From Vairimorpha apis BRL 01 (Eukaryota; Microsporidia; Nosematidae): a stretch of DNA of 12,198 bases. Below are positions 7,977-12,198 of the stretch, in pieces. Position numbers and translations under genes: made by a program. The stretch covers positions 1 through 12,198 of the forward strand of contig KE647120.1 in assembly GCA_000447185.1 (NCBI GenBank). Direction: 5' to 3'. How positions within the stretch are numbered: the first letter of the stretch is position 1; each line of letters opens with the position of its first letter. The notes beneath the pieces were generated by a model that searched no databases, had not been told where the DNA came from, and worked only from the letters and a program-made list of their open reading frames with translations.

Positions 7977-8544
7977 AATACTACGACATTTTCATTTTTA
8001 TGCTAATTTTAAAACATTATAAGATCAATAAATATTAAATATAATATGTTTTAATTTATAAAAAATACACAAATTAAAAATTTTAAAATTAAACATATTT
8101 TATAAAACAAGATATTTTTAAATTTTTTCAAAAAAACAAAAATTTATGATTTGTAATCTGTTGCAAAAACGTAAATAAATTTAATTCTTTTTTAAAAATT
8201 ATAAGTTAATACATATCAATGCATATCAAGATTAAATTGAAAATTTTATTGTTATAATATAAAATTTCATACTTTTATGTTTATGTATACAAATTGTTTA
8301 AAAAATATAAATTAATTTTTTTAAATGTGTAAATAAAATCTTAATAAAGTGGCCTAAATGTTTGATCAATTTTAGTCAATTTAAAATTTTTAATTTATCT
8401 TTTACATTAATTTAAAAAACAAAATATCATTTTTAATAATGCTTTACATCGATAAATCTTACTTTTTTATAAAAATCTTTTTTTAATGTGAAGTAAAAAA
8501 TAATATTATACTGATACAATGTTTGAATTTTCATTTAATAAAAA

Positions 8545-8581
8545 ATTTATTTAATTATTTTTATAATACATAATGTTCATT
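8545..8581. repeat. Imperfect direct repeat, copy 1
   Basis: 37 bases starting ATTTATTTAAT, matched at 30 of 37 positions by 8725-8761. The two copies lie on either side of the 19-base inverted repeat. The low complexity makes chance similarity possible. Confidence 0.35.
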
Positions 8582-8592
8582 AAATGTTCTTA

Positions 8593-8655
8593 AATTAACT
8601 GTATTAATAATTACATGTTAAAAAATTTTAAATGATATTATTAATACAGTTAATT
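8593..8655. repeat. Perfect 19-base inverted repeat with 25-base loop
   Basis: The arm 8593-8611 (AATTAACTGTATTAATAAT) is matched exactly by its reverse complement at 8637-8655. The loop 8612-8636 itself contains the self-complementary TTAAAAAATTTTAA. A 19-base perfect match with C and G in both arms is more than chance pairing of A/T DNA. It could be a terminal-repeat relic of a small non-autonomous element or a cruciform-forming site. Confidence 0.65.
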
Positions 8656-8724
8656 AAGTATATGATAAATATATTATTAAAAGTATATTTTAAAAAAAAA
8701 CGTTTGTGATCACTTTTGTTAATG

Positions 8725-8761
8725 ATTTATTTAATAATTCTTCTATAATATAATATTCATT
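8725..8761. repeat. Imperfect direct repeat, copy 2
   Basis: Second copy, 180 bases downstream of the first, with seven mismatches by hand alignment and no gap needed. Confidence 0.35.
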
Positions 8762-8863
8762 GTTTATTATTAATAAATATATATAAAAATTATTTTAAAT
8801 TAAATATAATAAAACAGATATTTTAGTAATAGTTAAGAAATGTAAGAAAATTTAAATAGTTGT

Positions 8864-9141
8864 AATAGGGGTCACATTATTGACAACCTTCAACAAGTAG
8901 AGACAGAAAAATTAAGAAAATACGATCTGTTAGCTAATGAGCTATGTTTAATACACGGGTTAAAACAAGGATAATTCCATATGTGCTAACATGAGATGGT
9001 ATATTCATTAAATACCACGTAAAATACAGAAAGGCGCTAGAAATCTCAGACCGAATAAAAGCATATATTCAATCAGTAACTCTTAAAAAAACTTTAGAGA
9101 ATGTGTCGATGGAGTACAGAAAAGGAGGCGACCTAATATAA
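8864..9141 (+). pseudogene. Relic B: C-terminal end of a non-LTR retrotransposon protein
   Basis: A plus-strand decayed copy of the same protein end as relic A. It reads DNLQQVETEKLRKYDLLANE, LCLIHG, then after a shift at about 8962-8970 RIIPYVLT, a TGA stop at 8992-8994 where the family and relic A have Trp, then KYHVKYRKALEISDRIKAYI and QSVTLKKTLENVSMEYRKGG, with a stop at 9139-9141. Over the 22 residues starting AYIQS it matches relic A at 18. The shift again lacks one base. No reverse transcriptase lies upstream. With a nonsense codon in a conserved site, this copy is clearly dead. It faces the opposite way from relic A, so the two came from separate insertions or an inversion. Confidence 0.55.
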
Positions 9142-9405
9142 GCGGAGAAAAGAGGAACGAAAACTTACTGCAAAGTGAACTTGTTTGATACGGAAGCGAA
9201 AAATAATAGAATAATGAAATTAACCTAAAATAAAAAGTTTGTCCATAAAAAATTAATTTAATATTGTTTTTTAATATAAAATTGAATGTAAAACTAAATA
9301 ATAAATATAAATATAAATTCCTAGGTAAATTTAGCTTATATTATATTATTTTCGAACGTGAATTTTATTTGTATTTATATGTAAAACAAATAACATAAAA
9401 CAAAA
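9142..9405. other. Tail of relic B and A/T-rich spacer
   Basis: The stretch 9142-9230 keeps the higher G+C of the relic and is open for about 28 codons to a stop near 9227, with no recognisable protein. It may be the 3' part of the element. After 9235 only A/T-rich spacer is seen. Confidence 0.4.
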
Positions 9406-9443
9406 AGTTTCAAATTTCAGTAAAAAAACTTAAATTTGAAACT
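9406..9443. repeat. Perfect 12-base inverted repeat with 14-base loop
   Basis: The arm 9406-9417 (AGTTTCAAATTT) pairs exactly with 9432-9443. It lies about 140 bases upstream of the transporter ATG. It could fold as a hairpin in DNA or in a transcript; a regulatory role is unproven. Confidence 0.5.
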
Positions 9444-9581
9444 ATCAAGTAACATAACAATTAAATATCAACTGATATGATTTTAATTTGTCTATTAAAA
9501 TCTAAAACTATACTTAAATTATAACACAAATAAAACAAAATATTGAAACATATATTTTAAAAATTATTGGTAAAGAAAATT

Positions 9582-10742
9582 ATGTTTTTAAATTTTATTA
9601 AGAAAAATATGTTTGATTTGAATCTTTTTTTACAATCAACACCTAGTTTGGGAATTTCTTGTATTGGGCTTTTAATTACAGGTAATATCTTAGAATTTAG
9701 TATAAAAAACAAAGAAATAAAAATGTATCCAGTTCTATTGTTAAGTAATTGCATATTAAATTTCAAAGGTAATATTGAATTATTATATGCAATGTATCTT
9801 TCCTCGATGAGAAAAAACAGTTTTATATCATATAAATCATATTTAAAATACACATTTGATAATGCTAATTTAGTCCTTTTTCAATCTATTATAATCGGAT
9901 TTACAGTTGGCATTATAGGAATTTCAAAAATTGTATTATGTGGTAAAATAAACAGTCATATTTGTACAGTTATTATGGCAACATCTCTAATATCATGTTT
10001 TATAACATCTTTGTTATTTATTTTTACTTTATTTTTAACAATAGAATTATCAGAATATTTTAACATAGACCCAGATAATATAATATTACCATGCATTGGT
10101 ACACTTACAGATTATTTTAGTGTGAAATTTATCTTAATTTTCACTAAAAAATTTAATCAATTACCAGAACAAATTTTATTATTTTATTCAATTTTGTCTC
10201 TTCTGATTAGTCCTTTTTGTCTTGTAATTATTTTAAAAAGTAAACGAAAAATGCCAATTCAATCAGTGGAAATTTTAGGATTCACATATATATTAAGTAC
10301 GATTAGTGGTTATCTTTTAGATCATTTTTCAGACAAATATTCTTTTATTGCTTCATTTTTCCCAGTTTATTCTGGATTGGCAGTTTCTATCTCATATATA
10401 TATTTACATAAAATTTTCACATCAATAAGAAATAATACTGAGCATGATAAAAGTTCATCTTATATTACATTACTTACTATTTCACTTTGTATGATAATAA
10501 GTTATACACTTTTATCAATAATTATAGAAGGTAAAAAACCCCTTGTATTTTATTCTATGTTTATAATTTTATTTTTATCTCAAGTAATCATATTATTAAA
10601 AATAATTGAATCTTTATCCTGTCGATTACATTATTTCGGTGGAGATGTGGGTGTTGTGTCATTACCTATATTGGCAGCTGTAGGTGACACAATTAGTACA
10701 ATTTTTTTAATTGGATTAGCTGCTATAAATAAACAACATTAG
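9582..10742 (+). CDS. SLC41/MgtE-type divalent cation (magnesium) transporter
   Basis: An intact 386-residue integral membrane protein. SLC41/MgtE carriers move Mg2+ and related divalent cations across membranes. Two MgtE-like halves are visible. In the first, LNFKGNIELLYAMYLSSM (FKGNIE at residues 61-66) corresponds to the family's LxGLKGNLExTLASRLST, and FNIDPDNIILPCIGTLTD (from residue 160) to the DPDNxxxPxxxxxxD motif. In the second half, FFPVYSGLAVSISYIYLHKI (from residue 259) and GGDVGVVSLPILAAVGDT (from residue 353) are the counterparts. About ten to eleven hydrophobic segments span the chain. ATG 9582 is chosen; a TTG five codons earlier (9567) is only the frame edge. The second-half GxGGN motif is replaced by YSGLAVS, and the cytosolic regulatory domains of bacterial MgtE are absent, as is usual for SLC41. 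The assignment is from motif memory, fairly sure at family level. Confidence 0.82.
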   Translation: MFLNFIKKNMFDLNLFLQSTPSLGISCIGLLITGNILEFSIKNKEIKMYPVLLLSNCILNFKGNIELLYAMYLSSMRKNSFISYKSYLKYTFDNANLVLFQSIIIGFTVGIIGISKIVLCGKINSHICTVIMATSLISCFITSLLFIFTLFLTIELSEYFNIDPDNIILPCIGTLTDYFSVKFILIFTKKFNQLPEQILLFYSILSLLISPFCLVIILKSKRKMPIQSVEILGFTYILSTISGYLLDHFSDKYSFIASFFPVYSGLAVSISYIYLHKIFTSIRNNTEHDKSSSYITLLTISLCMIISYTLLSIIIEGKKPLVFYSMFIILFLSQVIILLKIIESLSCRLHYFGGDVGVVSLPILAAVGDTISTIFLIGLAAINKQH

Positions 10743-10925
10743 TCTATTTTGCATATTTTAATTTTTTATATTAATATAAAATTTGACAATGAAAAACAAT
10801 AAAAAAATTGAAATTATGAAAAAGTTAAATTTGCTTATTATAAAAATAATTTTGTTTTAATATTATTTTTATTATTAAAAATTAACAATTATTAAAATGT
10901 TTTTTAAATTTTTTGAAATAATATT

Positions 10926-10954
10926 AAAATAAAATTATTTTTATTTCATTAAAA
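10926..10954. repeat. 29-base direct repeat, copy 1
   Basis: Matches 11011-11039 at 27 of 29 positions without gaps, 85 bases apart. The unit begins AAAATAAAATTATTT. Its low complexity limits significance, but the length suggests a local duplication. Confidence 0.5.
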
Positions 10955-11010
10955 TTGATTTTTTTATGTTTTTTGATTAATTTTAATTAAATTTAAAAAG
11001 GTTAGATTTC

Positions 11011-11039
11011 AAAATAAAATTATTTATATTTCATCAAAA
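11011..11039. repeat. 29-base direct repeat, copy 2
   Basis: Second copy, differing by one T/A and one T/C change from the first. Confidence 0.5.
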
Positions 11040-11637
11040 ATAAATCGTTTTTAATTTTAACAATACAATAAAATTGAATTTCATTTTGTAAATTTTTGAA
11101 GCAAATAAAAATATTTGCTTTAAAACATTAAATAAGATTTATAATATACAACGAAAAATATTTTGTAGAATTTTTATAAAATGTTGTGTAATTTAAGTAA
11201 GATTTTTTATTTTAAGTTTATGTGTTATAAGATAAATTATACAAATATTAAAATTATTAATGTGTACTAATAACTATTTTTTTCGTTAACTATCATTTAC
11301 ATTTTAATTTATTGAATTTAAAATTAAAACACATTTTTTAGATTTTAAGAATAAATAAAATGTTTGTATTCAATAAAAAGAAAAATTTTAACTTTATAAA
11401 GGTTGAATAACAAGTATAGACAATTTAAGTATAGTAATTTTAAAAAAATGTGGAAGATAAGTGTTAGTAAGTAATTTGGGTTAATACATAATTGTATAAT
11501 CAAAAGATACCATATGTTATATCCTTGGTTGAATTATATACAAATTTAAATTAAGTGTATGAAAAATATAAACATTATTGATAAAATAGGTGCAAATATT
11601 TAATCTATAATAATTTAAAAACAATAAAGTAAATAAC

Positions 11638-11942
11638 ATGTATTTAGACAAAGTCTGAACAAGAACGAGCGAATTTAAAGACAAGTAACCATATAAAAGA
11701 AGATTTTCTTTATGGTTCAGTTACAAAAAACTAAAAAATAAACATAAAATTTTGTGTTTATAAAAAACTTGTGGTGCGACTCACTGGAAGCAGTCCAGCA
11801 CTTAAGTAATTTTCTAATATAGACATAGTTTTACAGGATAAATGTTTAGGTTTAAAATATTTATTTGGGTTGTTAGTCCTTTCTGTCTTGCTCCTTCTGT
11901 CCATGCTATCTGAGGGGTCAGCCAATTTATACTTTTATTTTT
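11638..11942. other. Less A/T-rich island with coding-like fragments on both strands
   Basis: On the plus strand, 11648-11731 is open without ATG and reads TKSEQERANLKTSNHIKEDF then LYGSVTKN, stopping at 11732-11734. On the minus strand, ATG at 11904-11902 opens 48 codons to 11758, reading MDRRSKTERTNNPNKYFKPK and on. A second minus-strand frame, shifted by one and open from about 11942 to a stop at 11816-11814, reads NWLTPQIAWTEGARQKGLTT. I recognise none of these. The higher G+C resembles that of the retrotransposon relics, so another decayed mobile element is the best guess. A short imperfect hairpin (about 11687-11717) and a 5-base hairpin, CTGGA/TCCAG (11784-11798), are also present. It lacks the features of a tRNA. 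Confidence 0.3.
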
Positions 11943-12003
11943 CTAGAAATTAAAATAAATTAACAAATAAATTAAATGATAAATTAAATAAATAAATTAC
12001 AAA

Positions 12004-12024
12004 TGTGGTAATTATTTTACCACA
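12004..12024. repeat. Perfect 8-base hairpin
   Basis: TGTGGTAA (12004-12011) pairs with TTACCACA (12017-12024) around a 5-base loop. It sits in a simple A/T-rich spacer with no neighbouring gene in view. The following bases to the window end show nothing else. Confidence 0.4.
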
Positions 12025-12198
12025 AAACTATTTTAAAATATAAACTTATTTTACTTAAAAAAGGTTATTTATCATAAATAATATTTTTATTTTTTTGTAT
12101 TAATGTATTAAAATATATTATCAAATATTTTTATAAAATTTAATTTTTCAAATAATTTTTTCATATTTCATATAAATTTATTATCATATTTCAGATAA

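Larger units (their letters stand above)
7977..8863. other. A/T-rich gene-free region with repeats
   Basis: No gene was found on either strand; open frames are short and simple in composition. The only structure seen is the 19-base inverted repeat at 8593-8655 and the imperfect 37-base direct repeat on either side of it. Confidence 0.55.
10743..11637. other. A/T-rich gene-free region downstream of the transporter
   Basis: No supported gene on either strand. The sequence is dominated by A and T runs. The only structure seen is a 29-base direct repeat at 10926 and 11011. Confidence 0.55.

Noticed and set aside
9567..9569. TTG as the transporter start
   Set aside because: It is only the edge of the open frame; an ATG follows five codons later, before the first membrane segment.
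9557..9853. Minus-strand open frame of 98 codons
   Set aside because: Antisense to the start of the well-supported transporter; no family features.
11684..11800. tRNA gene or other small structured RNA
   Set aside because: Hairpins are short or imperfect, and no cloverleaf, T-loop consensus or anticodon arm could be drawn.

Overview
The window looks like nuclear DNA of a very A+T-rich unicellular eukaryote, most probably a microsporidian of the Nosema/Vairimorpha kind. This is an inference. It rests on the extreme A+T bias in both coding and spacer DNA, the lack of visible introns, CCC triplets just upstream of two confident start codons (a start signal described for microsporidia), the compact protein set, and relics of a non-LTR retrotransposon. 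No rRNA, tRNA or CRISPR array was recognised.

Layout: 1-557 is A/T-rich spacer. 563-4193 (+) encodes DNA topoisomerase II with all catalytic motifs present but in several frames. About 4589-5713 (+) is an unrecognised soluble-looking protein of about 375 residues in four frame segments. 5969-6720 (+) is an unrecognised membrane protein of about 250 residues in two segments. 6947-7275 (-) and 8864-9141 (+) are diverged, opposite-facing relics of the C-terminal end of one retrotransposon protein family. Between them lie a short coding-like island (7533-7679) and a 51-residue reading frame on the minus strand (7821-7976) that begins like a signal peptide. 9582-10742 (+) is an intact SLC41/MgtE-type divalent-cation transporter. 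The rest, 10743-12198, is mostly spacer, with a less A/T-rich island at 11638-11942.

The main theme is the reading-frame breaks. Topoisomerase II, both unknown genes and both retrotransposon relics show breaks that mostly need one more base than is present. Four breaks in topoisomerase II fall exactly on A_AAA_AAG heptamers in the correct phase for -1 slippage, three of them in the same 10-mer GAAAAAAAGT. Under-called homopolymers in a long-read assembly are the simplest explanation. Ribosomal or transcriptional slippage on these runs is the more exciting alternative and can be tested. The genes do not form an obvious pathway: they are a housekeeping enzyme, a transporter and lineage-specific unknowns.
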